Positions 55,570-64,000 of a stretch of DNA of 64,000 nucleotides are shown here, piece by piece. A program made the translations under genes and the position numbers. Where the stretch lies: positions 937,501-1,001,500 of the forward strand of contig JAJOZX010000926.1 in NCBI GenBank assembly GCA_023014485.1, in the 5' to 3' direction. The notes below the pieces were generated by a model, which was not told the DNA's origin, ran no database searches, and was given only the letters and a program-made list of their open reading frames with translations. Positions within the stretch are counted from its first letter, which is position 1. Each line of letters begins with the position of its first letter. The DNA is from Bathynomus jamesi (taxonomy: Eukaryota; Arthropoda; Malacostraca; Isopoda; Cirolanidae).

Positions 55570-55990
55570 ATTCAATAAAGGATTTTTTTTTTATGCAGCA
55601 GGAAGGAAGGGCCAAGGACAAACACCGGCAAAAATCCCCCCCCCCCCCCCCCAGATGAAAAAGGAGAGACCCGAAATCAAGGTCCCCGGAGCTGTTAAAA
55701 ATTACTCTTTCTTTTAAATTTTGAAAAGACTTTGTAGTGTGTAAGATGCATGTATGTGTAGTGAAGAATAGAGGGGGGGAAGAGTGTGTGTGTGTGAGAG
55801 CTTGCTGGACTGCTTACAGAGTAGATGAAACACGGAAAAGGATCAGCTAAGGAGGACAGTGACAGGAGAAACGGGAGTTCGAGCACTCCGTGTCTCCTGC
55901 TTAACGTCCCTTCTGCAGTATTTCTCTTGTCGACTGGTGTCTACAAAATCTCCTCCGATGAAGTTACGTAACAGATAAAATTATATTGGA
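55570..55990 (-). mobile_element. Jockey-like LINE copy with 5' and 3' ends fused
   Basis: On the minus strand the 5' region (matching 27,580-27,770: 'TTTCTCCTGTCACTGTCC', 'GTAAGCAGTCCAGC') leads to about 55,690, and directly after it comes the 3' end (GGCCCTTCCTTCC... then A/T run near 55,590). Everything between, including all coding sequence, is deleted. A C run of 20 or more sits at the junction (55,637-55,652). Confidence 0.7.
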
Positions 55991-56295
55991 GAGAGCAGAT
56001 TTCGAGTTAACTTAAATTTGAAACCCATGGTCACATATGGGATGAATTTCTAATTAAACACGTAAATATGATACAGGACACACACACACACACACACACA
56101 CACAGCATAGTCCAATATCACAATATTATTATTATGAGACTCAGCCGGTAGCTATTATTTAAGCCAATCACTGACACTGGAGATTGATGACGTAATAACT
56201 GTAAATTCAAACGTGATGTGGTGGAAAACATTCAAACATTTAAAGTTCAACGAACAAACTTTAATTAAAAAAAAAAAAAATTATATATACACACT
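55991..56295. other. Spacer with (CA)n
   Basis: (AC)n at 56,079-56,104 and the 'GATTGATGACGTAATAACTG' motif shared with 27.4 kb. No gene. Confidence 0.5.
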
Positions 56296-56941
56296 AGGGT
56301 GTCCCAGGAGGAAATGTCAAGAATGCACCATTTGACTCTTTGGGTATTTCTAAGTAGAAAGTACTATATCGACATGTGCCTGATTCCCAACCGTTACCGA
56401 GATACAGGCCTCTACATTTGGGCAACTAAAACATAATAAAAAGCCGATCTTAGATAATATTCAATGACATTTAATGATACATTGGCAACTGTGCAGATCC
56501 TCACATTATTTATTTACATTATTTTTTTGTCTGGGGGTTCTTGAAGAGTAACGTTTATCAGCGGGGTAAGCCCGAAACTAGGGAGCAGTTGGTTGCACGT
56601 ATACAGGATGCGTTCATAAACCTCAGAAATGAACTTCGGCGTTTTCCTTGGCAAGACTCGATGGATCGGAGGCTCGCCGCGTGCATTGAAGAAGGAGGGG
56701 GTCACTTTGAAACCATTCTGCAATAAGTGCAATAGTGTATTGTATGTTTGTACTTTTTGTAAACCACAAGTGTCATTAAATAGTATCTAAGATCGCCTTT
56801 TTATTATGTTTTAATTACCCAAATGTAGAGGCCTGTATCTCGGTAACGGTTGGGAATCAGACCCATATCGATATAATACTTTCTACTTAGAAATACCCAA
56901 AGAGTGAAATGGTGCATTCTTGACATTTCCTCCTGGGACAC

Positions 56942-56944
<3 letters not shown>
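56296..56944. mobile_element. Deleted AGGGTGTCCCAGGAGG element
   Basis: Left AGGGTGTCCCAGGAGGAAAT and inverse right end. The inverted repeats are about 145 bases and include 'CGGTAACGGTTGGGAATCAG'. A transposase tail lies between them. TA tract on the right. Confidence 0.85.
56541..56726 (+). pseudogene. Transposase C-terminal tail
   Basis: Encodes LKSNVYQRGKPETREQLVAR and a helical tail to HFETILQ at 56,726. It is the region after the third catalytic residue of IS630-type transposases and is similar in plan to the tail at 34,450-34,640. Everything upstream is deleted. Confidence 0.8.
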
Positions 56945-56995
<51 letters not shown>

Positions 56996-58070
56996 CGTAA
57001 AGAACGACGCTTTGTATAGGAGACTTATCCGCGCAAGATGAGAGCGAAAGAACGAAACAATTGAAAAAATGAGGTACCCACCCGGGAATCGAACCCGGGA
57101 TCTTCCGATTGCCGGTCAGACATGCTAACCACTACACCATAGGCCTCACCCAAACAAATGCTCGTAATCCCTCTACATACGCGCAGAAACCAATGCCCCA
57201 AAGGGGCACCTCCCGCATGCCGTAACATTTATACATTATAACTGCAAACACGCAGTATAATTAACGTAAAGAACGACGCTTTGTATAGGAGACTTATCCG
57301 CGCAAGATGAGAGCGCGTATGTAGAGGGATTACGAGCATTTGTTTGGGTGAGGCCTATGGTGTAGTGGTTGGCATGTCTGACCGGCAATCAGAAGATCCC
57401 GGGTTCAATTCCCGGGTGGGTACCTCATTTTTTCAATTGTTTCGTTCTTTCGCTCTCATCTTGCGCGGATAAGTCTCCTATACAAAGCGTCGTTCTTTAC
57501 GTTAATTATACTGCGTGTTTGCAGTTATAATGTATAAATATTACGGCATGCGGGAGGTGCCCCTTTGGGGCATTGGTTTCTGCGCGTATGTAGAGGGATT
57601 ACGAGCATTTGTTTGGGTGAGGCCTATGGTGTAGTGGTTAACATGTCTGACCGGCAATCGGAAGATCCCGGGTTCGATTCCCGGGTGGGTACCTCATTTT
57701 TTCAATTGTTTCGTTCTTTCGCTCTCATCTTGCGCGGATAAGTCTCCGATACAAAGCGTCGTTCTTTACGTTAATTATACTGCGTGTTTGCAGTTATAAT
57801 GTATAAATGTTACGGCATGCGGGAGGTGCCCCTTTGGGGCATTGGTTTCTGCGCGTATGTAGAGGGATTACGAGCATTTGTTTGGGTGAGGCCTATGGTG
57901 TAGTGGTTAGCATGTCTGACCGGCAATCGGAAGATCCCGGGTTCGATTCCCGGGTGGGTACCTCATTTTTTCAATTGTTTCGTTTTTTCGCTCTCATCTT
58001 GCGCAGATAAGTCTCCTATACAAAGCGTCGTTCTTTACGTTAATTATACTGCGTGTTTGCAGTTATAATT
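56996..58070. repeat. tRNA-derived SINE array: one minus copy, then three plus copies
   Basis: A minus unit (56,996-57,265, tRNA-like 57,075-57,148) and a broken minus tail (57,266-57,312) meet, head to head, a plus series. That series is a partial copy to 57,500, full copies to 57,769 and 58,038, then the start of another. The plus period is about 269 bases. All tRNA-like parts share GGTTCGATTCCCGGG (GGTTCAATTCCCGGG in the first plus copy). Units are about 98 percent alike by eye, so the array is recent. Confidence 0.88.
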
Positions 58071-58129
58071 ATATATATATATATATATATATATACATAC
58101 TGTACATTTATGGGAATTAACTCAGAATG

Positions 58130-58350
58130 GTCCCCTGAGGTTTTTTATGACACACACAGACCGTGTTTGGAACAAGGAACTCTTCTGGGATAATTAAATC
58201 CACTATAGTCCGAATAAGTAATGGTAAATGACAAATACTATAGTTTTCTTTTTCATTTTTTTTTGTCATTTACCATTACTTATTCGGACTAAAGTGGATT
58301 TAATTATCCCAGAAGAGTTCCTTGTGCCATGCACGGTCTATGTGTATCAT
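58130..58350. repeat. Foldback repeat of unknown class
   Basis: Inverse arms of about 95 bases: 'CAAGGAACTCTTCTGGGAT' to 'AATGGTAAATGACAAA' and its mirror after a T-rich loop (about 58,232-58,265). TA tracts on both sides. No tRNA-like or transposase part. Confidence 0.78.
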
Positions 58351-58359
58351 ATATATATA

Positions 58360-58410
<51 letters not shown>

Positions 58411-58412
<2 letters not shown>

Positions 58413-59001
58413 AAGATGGGCAGTAACGCGTTACATGTAACGACGTTACGTAACGATCGTTACAAAAGTAACGAGTAACGGTAACGCCTGAAAGATTTTC
58501 AAAAGTAACGATGTAACAGTAACGCTTTGCAAATTTATCATCACAACGGATTTTTTCGTTGCTCGTTACTTGACATTTGAATTTGATACCATTGCCATTC
58601 CATTCATGAGGACTATTAAATGCAATTCACTATTCCGTGTTAGTGGCAACAACTAAATTTATATTTTCTGTGTCTCTTCATCTTTCCCAAAATCAATGGG
58701 GTGCAAATTATTGTGCAATAATATCGTTCTTAAAAGAAGAACATTTATATAGTCAATAATAGTAGCTATTAGAATTTATGTGGTATGGCTGCCATTTGTA
58801 AGTTTATTTGTAGTTTCAAAATACGTGTGAAGACACACAAACAAATATCAAATGTAACTAGTTACTTGTACGTCGTTACATGTATCGAGTAACGGTAACG
58901 CTTTAAGGATTTTCAAAAGTAACGATGTAACGGTAACGCTTTAAGGATTTTCAAAAGTAACGAGTAACGGTAACGCCGCCCAATTTAATGTAACGGTGCC
59001 C

Positions 59002-59005
<4 letters not shown>
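58411..59005. mobile_element. Non-autonomous hAT element with AGTAACG repeats
   Basis: Left GATGGGCAGTAACGCGTTAC and right AATGTAACGGTGCCCAACT. GTAACG-type motifs are packed at both ends (58,427-58,525; 58,855-58,990). This layout is well known from hAT elements. The 8-bp duplication is masked by TA and CA repeats. Confidence 0.78.
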
Positions 59006-59049
<44 letters not shown>

Positions 59050-59052
59050 TAC

Positions 59053-59297
59053 CAGGGTGAGTCAAAAGTAGCGCCCGATTTGTTTTTTCGGCTGTCAGAT
59101 AGATTCTTTCTGGGAAGTCATGTTGTTAATAATTGTCTTGCAGATTATTAATTTTCTTAGTTAGATAAGTTAGATGGTTAGTTAGATGGTTAGATAAACA
59201 TGTCATTCATTTATTTCTACCTTCTTGTACACTGTAATACAAATGGCAAACAAACAATCAACTGACAGAAATCGGGCGCTACTTCTGACTCACCCTA
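59053..59297. mobile_element. 245-bp mariner-type MITE
   Basis: CAGGGTGAGTCAAAAGTAGC and the inverse ending ACTTCTGACTCACCCT. Subterminal 'GCGCCCGATTTGT' and 'AATCGGGCGC' also pair. TA flanks. Non-coding. 59,310-59,490 to its right is unassigned. Confidence 0.85.
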
Positions 59298-59505
59298 TAT
59301 ATATATATTAGAGCCTCTTTGGAGGTTACAAAATTGTTTGAGTAATGGCGTCAACAATGACGTAAAATAAAAACGGAAGAACGATGGCTCTGGAACAAAG
59401 TCAAGAGTCACTGAGCAATCAAACAGCTGTTCGCTGACTCAAGCTGATTTCCGCGCAGTGTTGAAAATACCCAAAGCCCAACACTATATATATATATTAT
59501 ATATA

Positions 59506-60411
59506 CAGGGCGTCCAAAAAAATGTATACACACTTTAACAGCTGATAGCTCAATTGATGTTTCTTTCTTTCCAAGTTAAACCCATTAGAATTAATAATGG
59601 CAGTCAGACTAAGCTTTGAACAAAGGAAATTCATTCTAAAATGCTACTGGAAGTGTGAAAACGCAGTTGAAGTGCAAAGACAGTTTAGGAGGGAGTTTCA
59701 AACAGATCCACCAACGCGACTTACCATCACTCTCGAATTAGAGATAAGTTTGAAGCCGATGGAACTGTTCAGAATGTCCACAAGAAGCGTTCCGGAAGAC
59801 CACGGACATCGACAAGCCCCACAAAGCAAGAAAGAGTACTGGAAACGTATCACCAAAGTCCAAGAAAATCTGTGCGGCAAGCGAGTCGTGAGGTAGGAAT
59901 CTCAGAATCGTCTGTCCAACGCATTTTGAAGCGCTGTCAATGGAAAAGTTACATTCCAAGATTAGTCCATGCTATTAAAGAAGATGATCCGGACCGAAGA
60001 GTGGAGTACTGCGAGTGGTACTTGGCACGATGTGGATGTGGATTGGACGAAGGGAGTTTCGTAGAATACCCTCCGCGTTCACCAGACCTCACACCACTAG
60101 ACTTTTTTTTATGGGGATACTTAAAAGACAAAGTCTACGCTATAAAACCTGCAACAGTCGCTGAATTGAGAGCAGCCATTGAACGAGAATGCACACAAAT
60201 ACCAAACGAAATGTTTCGTGATGTTTGCGATTCCATTGCTTCGCGTTATCAGCAGTGCCTGGACCAGAACGGACGTCGGTTTGAAAACAGGCGTTGACAA
60301 AACAATTAAATAATGTCTGTAGATTCTATTACATTTTGAAAATGAAATGTATTTTAATAAACACTGCCTTTATAATTATTTAAAGTGTGTATACATTTTT
60401 TTTGGGACGCC

Positions 60412-60414
<3 letters not shown>
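59506..60414. mobile_element. CAGGGCGTCC transposon, compact copy
   Basis: Sister of the 20.2-kb element with the same ends. 909 bp; the transposase N- and C-terminal parts are fused directly and the catalytic middle is missing. TA tracts on both sides. Confidence 0.88.
59597..60297 (+). pseudogene. Transposase with catalytic core deleted
   Basis: MAVRLSFEQRKFILKCYWKC at 59,597 opens the HTH region. After a small rearrangement near 59,730 and a frame change near 59,870 it continues [20 protein letters not shown] to GLDEG, joined at about 60,054 straight to [20 protein letters not shown] and the C-terminal tail. The first two catalytic aspartates are absent. The junction lies at the same two points where the 20.2-kb copy has its foreign centre. 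Confidence 0.87.

Positions 60415-60484
<70 letters not shown>
60415..60484. repeat. (TA)n microsatellite
   Basis: About 34 TA units to the right of the CAGGGCGTCC element. From 60,485 to 60,812 no feature is recognised. Confidence 0.93.
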
Positions 60485-60486
<2 letters not shown>

Positions 60487-60820
60487 GATGGAACCACTTT
60501 TCAGGATTAAAGATATATCACGTGTACGATATCTTTTTCTTCATTATTTATTATAGATTTTAAACAAATGTGGGGTCTCAAAAAATGCATCATTTAATAA
60601 AATATGAAGTGTTTTTCGCAAGTTTTTCTTTCTGGCATTTTGGGACTCGCTATTGCCTTGAGTTATATTATTTTATTTTTTTTAGCTGGTTCAAGTTCGG
60701 TTATTAAGTATTAATATAAGTGTTATTGTAATTATTATTGTTGTTATTTATCGGAGTAAAGTCGGTTTAAAAAATATTGTTATGAGATTCATTATTTTTT
60801 TATTAATATTTAATGGTTAG

Positions 60821-60995
60821 GAATGTAGAATTTTGCGGCAGGACTTTTCGAAATGACTGTGTATACGGGAGGTTGATAAAAGTAAATAGATACCATGATA
60901 ATTGTCCTCAAGAACAAATGGCAAAGCTCATCAATGGAATGCCAGAACGTGTGTCACCTTTACGTAATGGAAAGGGGACAGCAAAACGATTCTAA
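60821..60995 (+). CDS. Candidate terminal exon of an unidentified gene
   Basis: A 58-codon open stretch NVEFCGRTFRNDCVYGRLIK ... SPLRNGKGTAKRF ending in TAA at 60,993. It follows a TTAG acceptor-like site (AG at 60,819-60,820) and is followed after 12 bases by AATAAA (61,008-61,013). Composition is richer in charged and structured residues than random frames nearby. There is an ATG at 60,813, so a small self-contained frame is also possible. No domain is recognised. Confidence 0.4.
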
Positions 60996-61007
60996 ATCTA
61001 TTCATTC

Positions 61008-61013
61008 AATAAA
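61008..61013 (+). terminator. AATAAA polyadenylation signal (candidate)
   Basis: Canonical hexamer 12 bases after the stop of the candidate exon. In AT-rich DNA such hexamers are common, so support is modest. Confidence 0.35.
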
Positions 61014-61288
61014 TCTATTATCATTTATTCACTTTTTTCACCAAATCAACCATGAAAAAACCCAAGGTGTCTATTTATTTTTGTCAACACCTTCTCCATA
61101 TGTTGTTCTCTGTCATTTTGATTGAAATTATTTAACTTTATTTAAACTAAATTCGTGCTACAGTGCGTCAATATTTGATTTTATTGTTGCTAATATCTGC
61201 TTCACGTTGCCTTTATAAAACAAATGAATATATGATAGATTTCTACAATATAAATGTGTCTGGAATTTCATGGAAACAGTTGAGAGAT

Positions 61289-61509
61289 CAGTGGTTACCA
61301 ACCGGTGAGCCATGGCGAATTTCCTAGGTGTGGTCCACTGAGGTTGGTAATGGCATACATTTTAAAAATCAAATTCAAATTTAGAAATAGTGTACTTTTA
61401 GTAATTTTATAAAATTATTGGCATATAAATTATATTTACATTATTTTTTCACGAGTTATTTGAATCAACTGTAGTGGGGCCATCGTCTCAAAAAGGTTGG
61501 GAAGCACTG
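61289..61509. mobile_element. 221-bp hAT-type MITE
   Basis: Left CAGTGGTTACCAACCGGTGA and right inverse AAGGTTGGGAAGCACTG. These are classic hAT ends. Flanking octamers TGAGAGAT and GTCTAGAT match poorly, so the copy is old. Non-coding. Confidence 0.8.
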
Positions 61510-61539
61510 GTCTAGATTATGAAGTCAATTCTGACCCTA

Positions 61540-61695
61540 TAAGACCAGGCGGAGATAGTCGGGAGACTGTCCTCCGGGTTTAGGTCATGTAGCGACTCTT
61601 AGATTGTTCTGGTCAAACGTAAAGCTGAGGACCCTCCGTCACCTTGACCTTTGCCGTTAAAAGACCCCAAATCCTGTTATTATTATTATTATTAG
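61540..61695 (+). repeat. 5S-derived SINE, decayed plus copy
   Basis: Head remnant 'GGGAGACTGTCCTCCGGG' (5S GGATGGGTGACCG region), body 'AAAGCTGAGGACCCTCCGTC', tail 'GTTAAAAGACCCC', then (ATT)n. The (ATT)n tail runs directly into the exon-like segment at 61,696. Confidence 0.65.
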
Positions 61696-61803
61696 CAAAT
61701 ATCCCTGAATCAGAAAATGAATCAATATCAAAGACGAAATGCAATAACAAACCTCTAAGTTTTACACTGAATACACCCAAAACGAAATTTAAAAAAAAAT
61801 ATC
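61696..61803 (+). CDS. Candidate internal exon 1 of an unidentified gene
   Basis: 108 bases between an AG (61,694-61,695, preceded by T-rich ATT repeats) and a strong GTAAGC donor at 61,804. In phase 1 it reads NIPESENESISKTKCNNKPL and SFTLNTPKTKFKKKY. Length and phases (1 in, 1 out) are consistent with splicing. The acceptor is formed by the tail of a SINE, which is unusual and may mean exonisation or an error in the model. No family is recognised. Confidence 0.4.
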
Positions 61804-61829
61804 GTAAGCTGAAGCGACATTGGGTCTGA

Positions 61830-61925
61830 GTAGAAGTTGGATGGACTCCACGTAAAGCTGTAGGTCCCCTCCGTTATATGACCTTTGCTGTTACGAAGGC
61901 GGTTAAAAGAACCCCAATAACACAA
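61830..61925 (+). repeat. SINE body and tail fragment
   Basis: Begins near 'GATGGACTCCACGTAAAG', then 'CTGTAGGTCCCCTCCG', 'GCTGTTACGAAGGCGGTTA' and 'AAAGAACCCCAATAACAC'. Same body as the 5S-headed SINEs but the head is missing. It lies in the putative intron after exon 1. Confidence 0.65.
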
Positions 61926-61992
61926 TATATAAACTTAACAACTGGGAACAAAATACGTATCGAAACTTCGTTTATTAAACTTGTCCGAAGAG

Positions 61993-62110
61993 GAGCTCTT
62001 TGCGCATGGGTCACATTTCGATGACGAGAGAGATATTCGATATGTAAAAACTGAAGAGGACTCGGAGCAGTTTGAACGGCAACTATACAAGATCAAAGAA
62101 TTCCGTCGTA
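61993..62110 (+). CDS. Candidate internal exon 2
   Basis: Frame from the AG at 61,991-61,992: ELFAHGSHFDDERDIRYVKT, then EEDSEQFERQLYKIKEF. It remains open to a TAA at 62,125 if not spliced. The upstream frame (KYVSKLRLLNLSEEE) is also open, so the exon could start earlier. Acidic and basic residues alternate in the manner of a coiled or helical protein. A donor in phase (C|GTACGC near 62,111) exists but is weak. Function unknown. Confidence 0.4.
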
Positions 62111-62161
62111 CGCTTAAGAAAATCTAATTTATGTCAATGAAAACTAAACATTTTTATGCAG

Positions 62162-62224
62162 GTTTTTTGGAACAAAGCGAAGAAAGTTCGATAGAAGAGA
62201 AAAAGCTTTCATGTATATTTGAAG
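62162..62224 (+). CDS. Candidate internal exon 3
   Basis: 63 bases between TTTTTATGCAG (AG at 62,160-62,161) and GTAATT (62,225). Phase 1-1, reading FLEQSEESSIEEKKLSCIFE. Phases agree with exons 1 and 2. It is short and acidic with no domain. The next exon, if any, is not recognised before 64,000. Confidence 0.4.
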
Positions 62225-63304
62225 GTAATTTGTAGATTATCTAATATGAAATTTAATTTTTTCAAGTTCAATGTAAATGTCTGAGTTAGAGAACTTTTTC
62301 GCTAATTTTTTTGGGAGGAATTTAGGGTCTTTGTGCGGGGGGGGTCCTTTAAAAATTTACTCTAATGACGTTTAGGGGAGATTTGGCTTAAGTTAGGTTA
62401 GATCAGGTTAATTTAGGTTTGGCTAAACTAGGCTCAATTCAAGTTGGGGTTAAGTAGTGTCAATGAATATTTCGGTTGTTGAAAACTGTAGGTCCAAAAA
62501 ATGAACAAATAAATTGGACTTTACTGGTGAAATCGATTCGGGCTTGGACTGTGTCGTCACAACTCAACAAAATTAATAAATTTGTTGAACGATAAAGTCG
62601 ATTGTGAAGAAACAAACGTGGGTGAATATGTAAATAAATATATTACACAAAATGAACACAGTACGTGATTGTAGCAGTGTTAATCGATTTTGTAGGAACG
62701 TAAAACATATCGGAAATAAATCGGATGCCTTCGTCGCCTCTATACAACTAATGACTTATAGTTATTTTCATAACTTTGACTGAAATTTGGCTTTCGGGTA
62801 ACTGTACCTATAAAAAATACCAGGGTATTTTGTATAGCTCCAGTATACAAAATACTAGGGTATTTCTTTTAATGTTTGGTGCAATCAATAAGGAGTAGGA
62901 TTTTTGTTTTTTGTGAAGATAAACAAAGTCAGTTTCAAAGAAGGATCATGAGGAGTCTTTATTAATTTTGAATTTGTTCGTTGAGGTCATATTTGCCAAT
63001 AATTGTCCTCTCAATATATGTAGTAGGGTGGTCCAAAAAAATGAAAATGAAAAATATACTTCTCATGATATTTTTCCATATTCTACTACCACTAACGATG
63101 TTGGAAATAAAAACCTGGATTGATTCTTGCATATTTAGAAGTGGCGCAACTCGAAGACCTGAGTATCATTATACAATGTATACAATGTACCCTAATATGC
63201 AGTAATACAGACGCCCATCAAATAAACTGTATGAACTGGTGACGGAATGCACTGGCACAATTTAAATAATTCCAAAAGGATTAACAATTGCCAGGTGAAT
63301 AATA
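62225..63304. other. Spacer with a small hairpin and degenerate AGGTTA motifs
   Basis: AGGTTA/TTAGG-like words cluster at 62,385-62,460 without forming an array. A hairpin occurs at 62,818-62,865 (TATTTTGTATA, 8-base loop, TATACAAAATA). 'TAGGGTGGTCCAAAAAAATG' at 63,026 looks like a mariner-type end without a partner. No gene seen. Confidence 0.45.
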
Positions 63305-63545
63305 GTAAATAATAGTAATGTTGAGGCTTGTTTAACATCCTTCATAACGACCAAAAATAAGTCATGTGATGGAGGGGACTTACAGCTTTATGTGAAATCC
63401 GAACCATCTACTCGCGACTACATCATCTGAATGCGGAGGACGGTCACCCATCAAGCTACTGAACATACCCTACGTCGTTTAACTTCACGGATCTAACGGG
63501 AAGAGGTATTGCGACGTAGCCACGACTCATCCCTACCCACAATAA
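63305..63545 (-). repeat. 5S-rRNA-derived SINE, most complete copy
   Basis: The minus strand starts near 63,545 with a 5S-like head (GATCCGTGAAGTTAAACGAC, then TTCAGTAGCTTGATGGGTGA and CCGTCCTCC), where animal 5S has GATC..GAAGTTAAGCAACG and GTAC.TGGATGGGTGACCG. It continues with 'TGTAAGTCCCCTCCATC', 'GTCGTTATGAAGGATG', 'GTTAAACAAGCCTCAACATT' and an ATTACTATT tail. Transcription would use the internal 5S promoter. About 240 bases. Confidence 0.78.
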
Positions 63546-63979
63546 CGTAACCAAGAAGAGTTAATCCCTTCTCAATGGCGTTGGTGGATGATAATTGGAC
63601 ATCTATAGTTGATGTTGCAAATTCATGGAAAATAGATACTTTTACGAGTGATCCCCACTCAATTTTCAGTTTATTTTGTACAGAAAAGTTCGACGACTTA
63701 AAACTATTTACTATTTTGTTTTGTTTAAGAACAAACTGAAAAGACCTAATCTCGTCCCTTAATATCCTTTTTCAGTCCTTTAGAAAGCACCGCTATTTCA
63801 TGGATCAAATATTGCCCTTAGCAATTATATAAATAACAAACGAAATTATTAAAATATCATTCGCATTAAAAATAATAATTTTAGATTATATTTTTTGTTA
63901 GCCGTTGGATATATAATGAAATTCTACACAACGTTAGTAAGTTGCACTAATTACGAAACTCAGAAAAACCATTGTAGAC
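63546..63979. other. Spacer, nothing recognised
   Basis: AT-rich with no defined element. Confidence 0.4.
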
Positions 63980-64000
63980 CAGCCCGAGAGAGAGAGAGAG
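63980..64000. repeat. (GA)n at window edge
   Basis: GA units begin at about 63,986 and are cut by the window end. Confidence 0.8.

Noticed and set aside
57807..58010. Small conserved protein repeated at 57.0 and 57.8 kb (MLRHAGGAPLGHWFLRVCRG)
   Set aside because: It is a chance reading frame across the SINE body and tRNA-like head; conservation comes from the repeat, and the reading crosses the B box.
57000..58070. CRISPR array
   Set aside because: The repeats are 269-bp SINE units without short spacers, in a eukaryotic setting.

Overview
The window looks like transposon-saturated nuclear DNA of an arthropod. There are no operons, no bacterial-style gene density and no long intact host gene. 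Long (TA)n, (CA)n and (GA)n microsatellites are everywhere, and recognisable coding sequence is almost all transposase or reverse transcriptase. Scattered TTAGG/CCTAA-like motifs, 5S-rRNA-headed SINEs, IS630/Tc1/mariner elements of several kinds, CR1-, Jockey- and I-type LINEs and a Penelope-like element together suggest an arthropod. The microsatellite load and one LINE family recall decapod crustaceans. That last step is inference from memory, not a search result.

Layout. 1-0.6 kb: end of a Tc1-like element, still open at the left edge. 0.85-5.5 kb: tRNA-derived SINEs in head-to-head pairs, then three 'CAGGGTG' DNA elements sitting in TA tracts, a CR1 remnant and a tRNA-like fragment. 5.9-8.9 kb: 5S-derived SINE pieces and a Penelope-like foldback with a GIY-YIG endonuclease domain, carrying a nested DD41D transposon. 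8.9-15.3 kb: MITEs, then a nearly full-coding CR1 LINE with frameshifts and a second CR1 fragment. 16.2-19.7 kb: a palindromic MITE and a decayed Jockey-like LINE. 20.2-26.4 kb: a deleted CAGGGCGTCC element, a three-level nest (transposase, hAT, hAT) and a nearly intact maT-like (DD37D) element. 27.5-33.3 kb: a deleted Jockey-like LINE, a THAP-like remnant, and a 3.4-kb element with about 250-bp terminal inverted repeats and an intron-containing hAT-like transposase. 33.4-38.9 kb: SINE foldback, mariner-type elements (one interrupted by a hAT) and a 10-bp satellite. 39-46.3 kb: two copies of one minus-strand LINE with nested Tigger-like, hAT and piggyBac-like insertions, then CR1 and Penelope-like 3' pieces. 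46.8-53.2 kb: a GC-rich I-type LINE with RNase H. 53.6-60.5 kb: mariner and hAT elements and a 269-bp-period SINE array. 60.5-64 kb: the least repetitive part, holding a few exon-like segments that are the only plausible host coding sequence.

The parts do not form one pathway. The LINEs probably supply (or supplied) the reverse transcription that spreads the SINEs, and the full-length transposases could act on the short TIR-only relatives. The most unusual pattern is that many unrelated elements (SINE, Penelope, mariner, DD41D) have one end duplicated in inverted orientation, giving hairpin-shaped loci that sit between TA tracts. Frameshifts in otherwise well-kept reading frames often fall at homopolymers, so some breaks may be sequence errors. 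All families were assigned by eye from motifs; no alignment or database search was run.
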